From Kiritimatiellia bacterium (GTDB lineage: Bacteria > Verrucomicrobiota > Kiritimatiellia > RFP12 > UBA1067): a DNA stretch of 13,271 nt. The notes under the pieces were generated by a model. That model made no database searches, had not been told where the DNA came from, and saw only the letters and a program-made list of their open reading frames with translations. Numbering within the stretch: the first letter of the stretch is position 1; every line of letters begins with the position of its first letter. The position numbers and the translations under genes were made by a program. Shown here piece after piece: positions 6,333 to 12,653 of this stretch. The DNA lies in the NCBI GenBank assembly GCA_016302985.1, contig JAEDMN010000077.1, positions 1-13,271 of the forward strand. Reading direction: 5' to 3'.

Positions 6333-7859
6333 ATGGCGATGAAGATTGGTTTCGACAACGAGAAGTACCTGGCCGAGCAGTCGGAGGAGATCCGCCGCCG
6401 CGCCGAGAAGTACGGCCGACTCTACCTCGAGTTCGGCGGCAAGCTGATGAACGACTTCCACGCGGCGCGCTGCCTGCCCGGGTACGACCCGAACGTGAAG
6501 CTGCGCCTGCTGCAGACGCTGAAGGACCAGGCGGAGATCATCCTCTGCATCTACGCCGGCGACATCGAGCACAAGAAGATGCGCGCCGACTTCGGCATCT
6601 CCTACGCCGACGACGCGCTGAAGCTCATCGACGACCTCACGGCGCTCGGCCTGCTCGTGCGCGGCGTGGTGATCACGCGCTTCACCGGCCAGCCCGCGGC
6701 GGTGCAGTTCCGCCAGCGCCTCGAGAACCGCGGCATCAGCGTCTACTTCCACTTCGTCACGCAGGGCTACCCCTCCGACGTCGAGACGATCGTCAGCGAG
6801 AACGGCTACGGCAAGAACGACTTCGTCCCCGTCGAGCGCCCGATCGTCGTGTGCACGGCGCCGGGCCCGGGCTCGGGCAAGTTCGCGACCTGCCTCTCGC
6901 AGATCTACCACGAATCCCGCCGCGGCCGCAAGGCCGGCTACTCGAAGTTCGAGTCGTTCCCGGTCTGGAACATGCCGCTCGAGCACCCGCTCAACGTGGC
7001 GTACGAGGCGGCGACGATCGACCTCAAGGACTGCAATCTGATCGACCCCTACCACCTGCAGGCCTACGGCGTCACCACGGTGAACTACAACCGCGACGTG
7101 GACGCCTACCCCCTGCTGCGCGCGATCTGGGAGAAGATGACGGGCGGCGAGTGCCCCTACAAGTCCCCGACGGACATGGGCGTCAACCGCATCGGCTTCG
7201 GCATCATCGACGACGACGTCGTGCAGGAGGCCTCCCGCCAGGAGGTCATCCGCCGCAACCTCCGCTACCTCTGCGACTTCGCGCTCGGCCTGACGGACCG
7301 CGAGTCGGTCGCGCGCGCGGACGCCCTGATGCAGAAGCTCCAGCTGAAGACCGAGGACCGCCTCCCGGTCGAGGCCGCGCGCCAGGCCGCGCAGGACGCC
7401 AAGGAGGCCGGCAAGGGCAAGGCGGGCGGCGCCGTCGTCTCCGGCGCGGCCATCCTGCTGAATGACGGCCGCATCGTGACGGGCCGCAACTCGGACGAGC
7501 TGCACGCGGCCGCCGCGATGGTGCTGAACGCCGTCAAGGTGCTCGCGGGCATCCCGCAGCAGATCCCGCTCATCGCCCCGAACGTCGTCCAGTCGATCGC
7601 GCACATGAAGCGCGACATCCTCAAGGGCGGCTACACGTCGCTCAACCTGGACGAGGCGCTCATCGGCCTCGCGATCTCCTGCACGACGAACCCCGCCGCG
7701 GCGATCGCGACGGAGAAGCTCGCCGAGCTGCGCGGCTGCGAGGTTCACATGACGCACATCGTGACGCCCGGCGACGAGGCCGGCCTGCGCCGCCTCGGCT
7801 GCCGCTTCACGAGCGACCCCTACTTCGCGAGCAAGGCGCTCTTCACGGCTGGCCAGTAG
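6333..7859 (+). CDS. DUF1846/UPF0371 family protein of unknown function
   Basis: I recognise the 508-residue protein as a full-length DUF1846 member; such proteins are close to 500 residues and have no established biochemical role that I know. Recognisable segments are FGGKLMNDFHAARCLPGYDP (34-53), VVITRFTGQPAA (112-123), the Gly-rich loop CTAPGPGSGKFATCLSQ (174-190), FPVWNMPLEHPLNVAYEAAT (209-228) and DMGVNRIGFGI (281-291). The loop resembles a nucleotide-binding P-loop but does not match the strict Walker A spacing. No signal peptide or membrane span is visible, so it is probably cytoplasmic. The ATG at 6333 has GGAG five bases upstream; a second ATG at 6339 is possible. It lies 34 nt after nifU with no terminator between, so co-transcription is likely. 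Its 3' end overlaps the convergent rsmE gene by 17 nt. Confidence 0.92.
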   Translation: MAMKIGFDNEKYLAEQSEEIRRRAEKYGRLYLEFGGKLMNDFHAARCLPGYDPNVKLRLLQTLKDQAEIILCIYAGDIEHKKMRADFGISYADDALKLIDDLTALGLLVRGVVITRFTGQPAAVQFRQRLENRGISVYFHFVTQGYPSDVETIVSENGYGKNDFVPVERPIVVCTAPGPGSGKFATCLSQIYHESRRGRKAGYSKFESFPVWNMPLEHPLNVAYEAATIDLKDCNLIDPYHLQAYGVTTVNYNRDVDAYPLLRAIWEKMTGGECPYKSPTDMGVNRIGFGIIDDDVVQEASRQEVIRRNLRYLCDFALGLTDRESVARADALMQKLQLKTEDRLPVEAARQAAQDAKEAGKGKAGGAVVSGAAILLNDGRIVTGRNSDELHAAAAMVLNAVKVLAGIPQQIPLIAPNVVQSIAHMKRDILKGGYTSLNLDEALIGLAISCTTNPAAAIATEKLAELRGCEVHMTHIVTPGDEAGLRRLGCRFTSDPYFASKALFTAGQ

Positions 7860-8658
7860 GCATCAGCCGCGCGAGAAGCGCGATGGCCGCGGTGTCCGTA
7901 CGGAGGATCCGCGGCCCCAGCGACAGACGGTCGAAGCCGTGCGCCTCGAGAAGCGCCACCTCCGCGTCCGTCCAGCCACCCTCGGGGCCGATGGCCACGA
8001 GGGTTCTTCTTTCCCGCGCGCCGGGGGCCGGCGCGCCACCAGATCCGGACTGCGCGCCCTTCAAGCCAGGTTGCGCGCCGGCCTCCGGCGCGCGGACATA
8101 GGGATGCGCGAGCACGCGGCGGCCCGAGTCGGCGAAGTCCGCGTCGAAGCGCCCCTTCTCCAGGTAGTGACGGAAGCTCTTCTCGACCTGGATCGTCGGC
8201 AGCGCCGTCGTCCCGGCCTGCATGAGACCGTCCAGCAGCAGCGGACGGTAGACCTCGGGCTTCAGCAGCTGCGCGCCCCAGAAGGCCTTCTCGACCTTCT
8301 CCGCGCCGACGAGGACGATGCGGCCGACGCCCATCTGGACGAGCTGCGGCAGCAGGCGCTTCATCGCGCGGGGGCGCGGCGGGGCGAGCAGGAGGTCCGC
8401 CCACGGCGCCACGGCCGCGCCGGCATGCGTGCAGCGCACGGCGATGCGGCCCTGCGCGAGGCCGGTGGCGGGATCCGGCGGCAGGGGCTCGATGGATTCG
8501 ACGACGGAAGTCCCGACGGGACCGTCCACGACGCCGGTCTTCAGCACCTGGCCGACTTCGCCGTGCAGGACGTTGAGGACGTGTTCGGCGCGCGGGCCGC
8601 CGAAGACGGCGGTGCCGTCGGGCGAGACTTCGCCGGGTTCGAAGAGGATGCGGTTCAT
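7843..8658 (-). CDS. rsmE: RsmE-family 16S rRNA (uracil-1498-N3) methyltransferase
   Basis: The 271-residue protein is an SPOUT-class (trefoil-knot) methyltransferase. Its expected reaction is SAM-dependent N3-methylation of U1498 in 16S rRNA. Residues 1-80 form the PUA-like N-terminal domain. The knot core contains LVQMGVGRIVLVGAEKV (106-122), AIGPEGGWTDAE (222-233) and SLGPRILRTDTAAIALLA (246-263), the characteristic SAM-binding signature. The segment usually containing EQxxR reads DGLMQAGTT (143-151), so this is a divergent branch. An insertion rich in Gly, Ala and Pro at about 189-216, between LAHPYV and the GPEGG motif, is built from two copies of a DNA palindrome. The ATG at 8658 lies eight bases after the stop of the PAP2-like gene, so it is the last gene of a thiD-thiM-PAP2-rsmE run. 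No strong Shine-Dalgarno is visible. The 3' end overlaps the convergent DUF1846 gene. Confidence 0.92.
   Translation of the reverse strand: MNRILFEPGEVSPDGTAVFGGPRAEHVLNVLHGEVGQVLKTGVVDGPVGTSVVESIEPLPPDPATGLAQGRIAVRCTHAGAAVAPWADLLLAPPRPRAMKRLLPQLVQMGVGRIVLVGAEKVEKAFWGAQLLKPEVYRPLLLDGLMQAGTTALPTIQVEKSFRHYLEKGRFDADFADSGRRVLAHPYVRAPEAGAQPGLKGAQSGSGGAPAPGARERRTLVAIGPEGGWTDAEVALLEAHGFDRLSLGPRILRTDTAAIALLARLMPTGQP
8016..8093 (-). repeat. Pair of identical 9-bp-arm palindromes inserted in rsmE
   Basis: The plus strand has GCGCGCCGG-GGG-CCGGCGCGC at 8016-8036 and GCGCGCCGG-CCT-CCGGCGCGC at 8073-8093. The arms are identical and only the loops differ. They are 57 bp apart, a multiple of three, and code for residues 208-215 and 189-196 of RsmE. 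A partial third copy (GCGCGCC at 8052-8058) lies between them. The paired layout resembles REP/BIME-type or in-frame palindromic elements. No other copy was seen in the window. Confidence 0.65.
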
Positions 8659-8666
8659 GCGTGGGC

Positions 8667-9164
8667 CTACTTCCAGAAATCCCAGAACCCGCAGACGCCC
8701 AGCGCGACCAGGGCGCCGAACACGATGCCGGCCACGACTTCGCGGCGCCGGTGGCCCAGGCGCTCCCGGAGGCGCTCGGCCTCGAAGCGCTCCTGCGCGT
8801 CGAGACGGGAGACGATGCGGTTGAGCAGCTTGGCGTGCTCGCCCGCCGCGCGGCGGATCGAGACCGCGTCCGCCATCGTGATCGTGCCGAGGCCGACGGC
8901 GATCATCGCGCTATGGCTGTCGAAGCCCTCGGTGAGCCCGACCGCGACCGCGAGGGCGGTCACCAGCGCCGAATGGGCGCTGGGCATGCCGCCCGGCTCG
9001 GTGAGGAAGTCGGCCGAGACCTTCCGCGTGCGCCGCCAGGCGAGCAGCATCTTCACCATCTGAGCCAGTGCGCCCGCGAGGAAGGCCGAGACGAACCACG
9101 GGTGGCGGATGATCTCGAACGCGTTGAGGTCGTGCCAGTTCCTGATGATTCCGAAGGCCAGCAT
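8667..9164 (-). CDS. Divergent PAP2-family membrane protein (YuiD/DUF212 type)
   Basis: The 165-residue protein matches the small divergent PAP2 family (DUF212, Bacillus YuiD), usually about 150 residues. Visible family signatures are EPGGMPSAHSA (56-66), DAVSIRRAAGEHAKLLN (99-115) and LGHRRREVVAGIVFG (136-150). Hydrophobic segments lie at about 22-42, 66-79, 84-98 and 142-160, so it is an inner-membrane protein. PAP2 relatives are lipid or isoprenoid phosphatases, but the YuiD-like branch lacks a firmly established substrate. The ATG at 9164 is the only sensible start, 19 bases after the thiM stop, with a weak ribosome binding site; translation may depend on coupling to thiM. rsmE starts eight bases downstream. 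The operon position suggests co-expression rather than shared function. Confidence 0.88.
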   Translation of the reverse strand: MLAFGIIRNWHDLNAFEIIRHPWFVSAFLAGALAQMVKMLLAWRRTRKVSADFLTEPGGMPSAHSALVTALAVAVGLTEGFDSHSAMIAVGLGTITMADAVSIRRAAGEHAKLLNRIVSRLDAQERFEAERLRERLGHRRREVVAGIVFGALVALGVCGFWDFWK

Positions 9165-9183
9165 CGCGGGGTCCGGCGGGGCG

Positions 9184-10107
9184 TCAGGCGACGGGGACGA
9201 TCTTGACCTTGCCGGACTTCAGCACGTCCTCCGGGGTCAGGGAGGCCAGCGCGTCGAGGAAGGCGGGGACGAAGGAACCGGGGCCCGCGGCCTTCGCGGC
9301 CGCGAACTCGCCGGCGAGGGAGACGACGAGCGAGGCCGCCACGGCGCTTTCCCAGCGGGCCTTCGCGCCCAGCGCGCCCAGGAAGGCCGCGGCGACCGCG
9401 CCCTGCACGCACCCGGTCCCCGCGACGCGGGACATCATCGGGGAGCCGTTCAGCACGGCGACGAGGGGCGTGCCCTCGGCCGCGACGTAGTCTTTGGAGC
9501 CCGTGACGGTGACGACGACGGCCGCGTGGGTGACGCCCGCGAGACGGGCGGCGGCCAGCGCGACGTCGTCGCTCGACGGCGCGGCGCCGCGGGGCGGGAC
9601 CTCGTTGTTCACGAGGAAGGAGATCTCGGCCGCGTTGCCGCGGATCAGCGCGGGGAAGCGGCGCATCAGCTCGCGCGCCGTGAAGGTGCGCAGCGGCAGC
9701 GGGCCGACGCCCGAGGGGGCGAGCGCCCAGGGCTTGCCGCCCATGTTCGCGTGCGAGACGGCGGCGCGCATCGCGTCCGCCTGCGGCTTCGTGACCGTGC
9801 CCACGTTCACCAGCAGCGCGTCCGCGACGGCGGTGAACTGCGACGCCTCGCTCATGTCCTCGACCGCCGCGTAGGTCCCGCCGAGCGCGAGCAGCGCGTT
9901 CGCGACGAAGCCCGACGTCACCGAGTTCGTCATGCACTGCAGGAGCGGGCGCTTCGCGCGGAGCTGCTCGAGCGCGGCGGCGGCCGTCTTCAGCACGACG
10001 GCCGGGGTCACGCCCTCGCGCACCTCGGGGGCCTTCTTCTTGCGGATGATGATCTCGTCGTCGGAGAAACCGTCCTCGGTCTCCTGCTCAAGACGTTCCT
10101 TAGCCAT
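9184..10107 (-). CDS. thiM: Hydroxyethylthiazole kinase-like protein with N-terminal extension and altered motifs
   Basis: The 307-residue protein is a ThiM-type ribokinase-fold enzyme, expected to phosphorylate 4-methyl-5-(2-hydroxyethyl)thiazole in thiamin salvage. Supporting motifs are CMTNSVTSGFVANALLALGG (58-77), LLVNVGTV (98-105), RGNAAEISF (156-164) and VAGTGCVQGAVAAAFLG (228-244), with Cys233 in the anion-hole loop. Several usual motifs differ. SPxM after ALGA reads TYAA (78-81), DPVG reads APSG (130-133), and TGExDYV reads TGSKDYV (202-208). About 40 residues precede the usual start, with an acidic then basic stretch (EQETEDGFSDDE, then IRKKK). The ATG at 10107 has GGGGAG seven bases upstream and lies inside thiD, overlapping its stop by 8 nt, which indicates translational coupling. 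A GTG at codon 33 is an alternative start. The thiamin context supports the call, but the motif changes leave some doubt about activity. Confidence 0.85.
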   Translation of the reverse strand: MAKERLEQETEDGFSDDEIIIRKKKAPEVREGVTPAVVLKTAAAALEQLRAKRPLLQCMTNSVTSGFVANALLALGGTYAAVEDMSEASQFTAVADALLVNVGTVTKPQADAMRAAVSHANMGGKPWALAPSGVGPLPLRTFTARELMRRFPALIRGNAAEISFLVNNEVPPRGAAPSSDDVALAAARLAGVTHAAVVVTVTGSKDYVAAEGTPLVAVLNGSPMMSRVAGTGCVQGAVAAAFLGALGAKARWESAVAASLVVSLAGEFAAAKAAGPGSFVPAFLDALASLTPEDVLKSGKVKIVPVA

Positions 10108-10951
10108 GGTTGCGTTCTCCCCATTTCCCGCGCGGCATGCCCAGCACGCCGCACGACTTTCCGATTCGATACGAGAGCCGGATGGCCTCGTGCACAAAAT
10201 CCTTCGCGCCCGCGACCGCGTCCGGGAGGGACGCGCCGCAGGCGAGCTCCGCCGCCAGCGCGGCGGCGAGCGTGCACCCGGTGCCGTGCGTCGACACGGG
10301 ATGCGAAATGACCGGGCGCGAGAAGACGTGGATGCGCCGGCCGTCGAAGAGCACGTCCTCCGCCGTGGCGGCGCGCGGACCGCGCGCGGCCGCGCCGGGC
10401 TCGACCGCGTGGCCGCCCTTCACCAGCACCGCGCAGCCGAAGCGGCGCGCGAGCTCCTTCGCCGCGGCCTGCATGTCCGCGCCCGGCGCGACGGGGCGCC
10501 CCAGCAGCACCTCGGCCTCGGGCAGGTTGGGCGTGACGAGCGTGGCGCGCGGCAGCAGCAGGCGCGTCATCGCGTCGACCGCCTCGTCGGGGATGAGGCG
10601 CGCGCCGCTCGTCGCGACCATCACCGGGTCGACGACCTTCTTCACGCGGGGGTGCGCCGCGAAGCAGGCGGCGACCGTCTCGATCGCCTCCGCCGTCGCG
10701 AGCATGCCGGTCTTCAGCGCCTTCACCGAATACATCTCGAACACGGCGTCCAGCTGGTCCGCGAGGAACGACGCGGGGACCGGCAGCACGCTCCGCACGC
10801 CGCGGGGGTTCTGCGCGGTCAGCGCGGCGAACGCCGTGCAGCCGTGGAGGCCGTAGCAGTGGAACGCGCGCAGGTCGGCCTGGACGCCGGCATTGCCGCC
10901 GGAGTCGCTGCCGGCGATCGTGAGCACGCAGGGATGGATGGGAAGACGCAT
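10100..10951 (-). CDS. thiD: Hydroxymethylpyrimidine/phosphomethylpyrimidine kinase
   Basis: The 283-residue cytoplasmic kinase phosphorylates HMP and HMP-phosphate to give HMP-pyrophosphate for thiamin synthesis. Family motifs are in order: TIAGSDSGGNAGVQADLRAF (11-30), LTAQNPRGV (44-52), KTGML (80-84), VVDPVMVATSGARL (106-119), TPNLPEAEVL (140-149), VLVKGGH (175-181) and STHGTGCTLAAALAAEL (220-236), with Cys226 in the anion-hole loop. Length is normal for ThiD, and no fused ThiE or second domain is present. A GTG at 10996 would add 15 codons, but it lies upstream of the predicted -10 box, so the ATG at 10951 is preferred. Its leader has no Shine-Dalgarno and even contains CCTCC. thiM overlaps its 3' end by 8 nt. 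Together the pair would serve pyrimidine and thiazole salvage; thiE is not in the window. Confidence 0.94.
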   Translation of the reverse strand: MRLPIHPCVLTIAGSDSGGNAGVQADLRAFHCYGLHGCTAFAALTAQNPRGVRSVLPVPASFLADQLDAVFEMYSVKALKTGMLATAEAIETVAACFAAHPRVKKVVDPVMVATSGARLIPDEAVDAMTRLLLPRATLVTPNLPEAEVLLGRPVAPGADMQAAAKELARRFGCAVLVKGGHAVEPGAAARGPRAATAEDVLFDGRRIHVFSRPVISHPVSTHGTGCTLAAALAAELACGASLPDAVAGAKDFVHEAIRLSYRIGKSCGVLGMPRGKWGERNHG

Positions 10952-10986
10952 CGGGTTGGAGGTCGTGTGGTCGTTTGACGGCAGAC

Positions 10987-10995
10987 AGTATAGCA
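10987..10995 (-). promoter_or_regulatory. Extended -10 promoter of the thiD-thiM-PAP2-rsmE unit
   Basis: On the minus strand TGC precedes TATACT (10987-10992), an extended -10 element. No good -35 is present in the very GC-rich upstream stretch. The predicted start near 10980 leaves a leader of about 30 nt, too short for a TPP riboswitch. Confidence 0.6.
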
Positions 10996-11006
10996 CATTC
11001 GCGCGC

Positions 11007-11055
11007 GGCCGTGCGCGCGTGCGAAGAGGGCCGCCCGCGCGTGCGCACGGCCCTC
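11007..11055 (-). terminator. Overlapping GC-rich hairpins after aroKB (possible terminator)
   Basis: Two stems compete on the minus strand. GAGGGCCG (11055-11048) pairs with CGGCCCTC (11033-11026), and GGCCGTGCGC (11052-11043) pairs with GCGCACGGCC (11016-11007). Neither is followed by a T-tract, so intrinsic termination would be weak. They lie 25 or more bases after the aroKB stop and directly upstream of the thiD promoter. Confidence 0.4.
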
Positions 11056-11080
11056 CCGGTTCGCCGGAAACGACGGCGCC

Positions 11081-12652
11081 TCAGAGCTCGACGGGGACGA
11101 CGGCCACGTCGCCCGGCGCGCGCGGGAGCGCGAACCGGATGCGGCCGTCCTTCTTCTTCTTGTCGCGGCGCATGATGTCCGCGAGCGAGTCGAACGTCAC
11201 GCCCGCGGGCAGCTCCACGGGGAGCCCCGCGCCGGCGAACGCCTGCGCGACCTTTTCGGGCCAGTCCGCGGACGCGAGGCCCATGCGGACGGCGAGGCGG
11301 GCCTCCTCGACGGTGCCGATCGCCACGGCCTCGCCGTGCTTCACGGCGAAGTCGGTCGCGACCTCGACCGCGTGCCCGACCGTGTGGCCGAGGTTGAGCT
11401 TGGCGCGCGGCCCCTTCTCGCGCGGATCCTCCCGCACGAGGGCGACCTTGACGGCGAGCGCGCGGCTGACGGCGGCCGCGAGCGCGTCCAGGTCGGCGGG
11501 CGCGAAGGCCGCGTCGTCCGGGAGGCCGCGCAGGCCGTCGAACAGGCCGAGGGCCTCCAGCAGGCCCGGGTCCGCGATGAAGGCGTGCTTCACGGCCTCG
11601 GCGAGGCCGCAGCGCCATTCGCGCGCGGGCAGCGAGAGGAGCGTCGAGACGTCCGCGACGACGAGCGACGGCGAGTGGAACGCGCCGACCATGTTCTTCG
11701 CGCCCGGCAGGTCGCAGCCCGTCTTGCCGCCCGTCGAGGCGTCCACCATCGACAGCAGCGTGGTGGGCACGTTCACCCAGCGCATGCCGCGCATCCAGGT
11801 GGCGGCCGCGAAGCCGGTCATGTCGCCCGTGACGCCGCCGCCGACCGCGACCGCGAAGTCGTCGCGGCCGAGGCCCGCGCGCTGGAACGCGCGCCAGATC
11901 TCCTGGACGGTGTCGAGCGTCTTCGTCTCCTCGCCCGCGGGGATGGCGGCGCATTCCGCCTCGATGCCGGCGGCCCGGAGGGACTCGGCGACGCGCGCCC
12001 CGTAGAGGGGGGCCGTGTTCGCGTCGCACACCACGACGGCGCGGCGCGCGAGGCCGCGGGCCTTCGCCCACGCGCCGACCGACGCCAGCAGGCCGTGGCC
12101 CACGACGACGTCCGACGGCACGTCGCCGGACGCGATGCGGTAGCTGCCCGAGAGGACCTCGGCCTCGCCGGCCATGCGGTCCAGCTCGTCGTCCGCCACG
12201 CGGACGCGCCGGCCGAAGCTCGCGTAGTGCTCCGCGCGGCGCGCCATCAGCGCCTCGATCTTCTTCGTCGGGTCGTCCGCCGAGCCGTCGAGGAGCGGCC
12301 GCGTGCCGGGCTGGCGCGCGACGCGGTCGCGCAGCAGGTCGACCGTGCAGTCCAGGAAGACCACCGTGCCGCTGCCCTCCGCGATCGCGCGGCAGGCCGG
12401 ATCCACGAGCGCGCCGCCGCCAAGGGCGACGACCGCGCGGTCGCGGGAAGCGACCTCCTCGAGGGCGCGCTTCTCCCGCGCGCGGAACCCCTTCTCCGTC
12501 TCCTTCGCGAAGATCTCGGGAATCTCCATGCCCGCGTCGTCCCGGATCTTCCGGTCGACGTCGACGAAAGGAAGGTCGAGACGCCCGGCAAGAAGCTTGC
12601 CGAGCGTCGACTTGCCGCTTCCGGGCGGCCCGTAGAGGTAGAGGTGGTGCAA
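11081..12652 (-). CDS. aroKB: Bifunctional shikimate kinase / 3-dehydroquinate synthase
   Basis: The 523-residue fusion carries two steps of the shikimate pathway to chorismate. Residues 1-165 are shikimate kinase: P-loop GPPGSGKS (8-15), FVDVD (29-33), FRAREKRAL (56-64), VVALGGGAL (74-82) and the lid arginine in QPGTRPLL (114-121). Residues 170-523 are 3-dehydroquinate synthase: VAVGGGVTGDMTGFAAATWM (268-287), PTTLLSMVDASTGGKTG (296-312), and probable zinc ligands Glu352 (GLAEAVKH), His423 (LNLGHTVGH) and His439 (VKHGEAV). Both halves look catalytically complete. Fusions in this order are known, for example in Thermotoga. The start is TTG at 12652, one base after the stop of the RRM gene, with AAGGAAGAGG six bases upstream inside that gene. 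No upstream in-frame start exists, because the TTG nearly abuts the previous stop. Translational coupling to the RRM gene is likely. Confidence 0.95.
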   Translation of the reverse strand: MHHLYLYGPPGSGKSTLGKLLAGRLDLPFVDVDRKIRDDAGMEIPEIFAKETEKGFRAREKRALEEVASRDRAVVALGGGALVDPACRAIAEGSGTVVFLDCTVDLLRDRVARQPGTRPLLDGSADDPTKKIEALMARRAEHYASFGRRVRVADDELDRMAGEAEVLSGSYRIASGDVPSDVVVGHGLLASVGAWAKARGLARRAVVVCDANTAPLYGARVAESLRAAGIEAECAAIPAGEETKTLDTVQEIWRAFQRAGLGRDDFAVAVGGGVTGDMTGFAAATWMRGMRWVNVPTTLLSMVDASTGGKTGCDLPGAKNMVGAFHSPSLVVADVSTLLSLPAREWRCGLAEAVKHAFIADPGLLEALGLFDGLRGLPDDAAFAPADLDALAAAVSRALAVKVALVREDPREKGPRAKLNLGHTVGHAVEVATDFAVKHGEAVAIGTVEEARLAVRMGLASADWPEKVAQAFAGAGLPVELPAGVTFDSLADIMRRDKKKKDGRIRFALPRAPGDVAVVPVEL

Positions 12653-12653
12653 A

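Noticed and set aside
6288..7757. Long minus-strand frame opposite the DUF1846 gene
   Set aside because: Shadow of the DUF1846 gene; composition is biased and no family motif is visible.
6333..7859. Walker A ATPase motif in the DUF1846 protein (GPGSGK at 178-183)
   Set aside because: The spacing does not match GxxxxGK[ST] and the residue after Lys is Phe; it is kept only as a P-loop-like segment.
10952..10996. GTG start at 10996 adding 15 residues to ThiD
   Set aside because: It lies upstream of the predicted -10 box at 10987-10992, and ThiD proteins normally start just before the TIAGSDSGG motif.
10952..11080. TPP riboswitch upstream of thiD
   Set aside because: The predicted start leaves only about 30 nt of leader, and no conserved CTGAGA-type core was found in the upstream gap.
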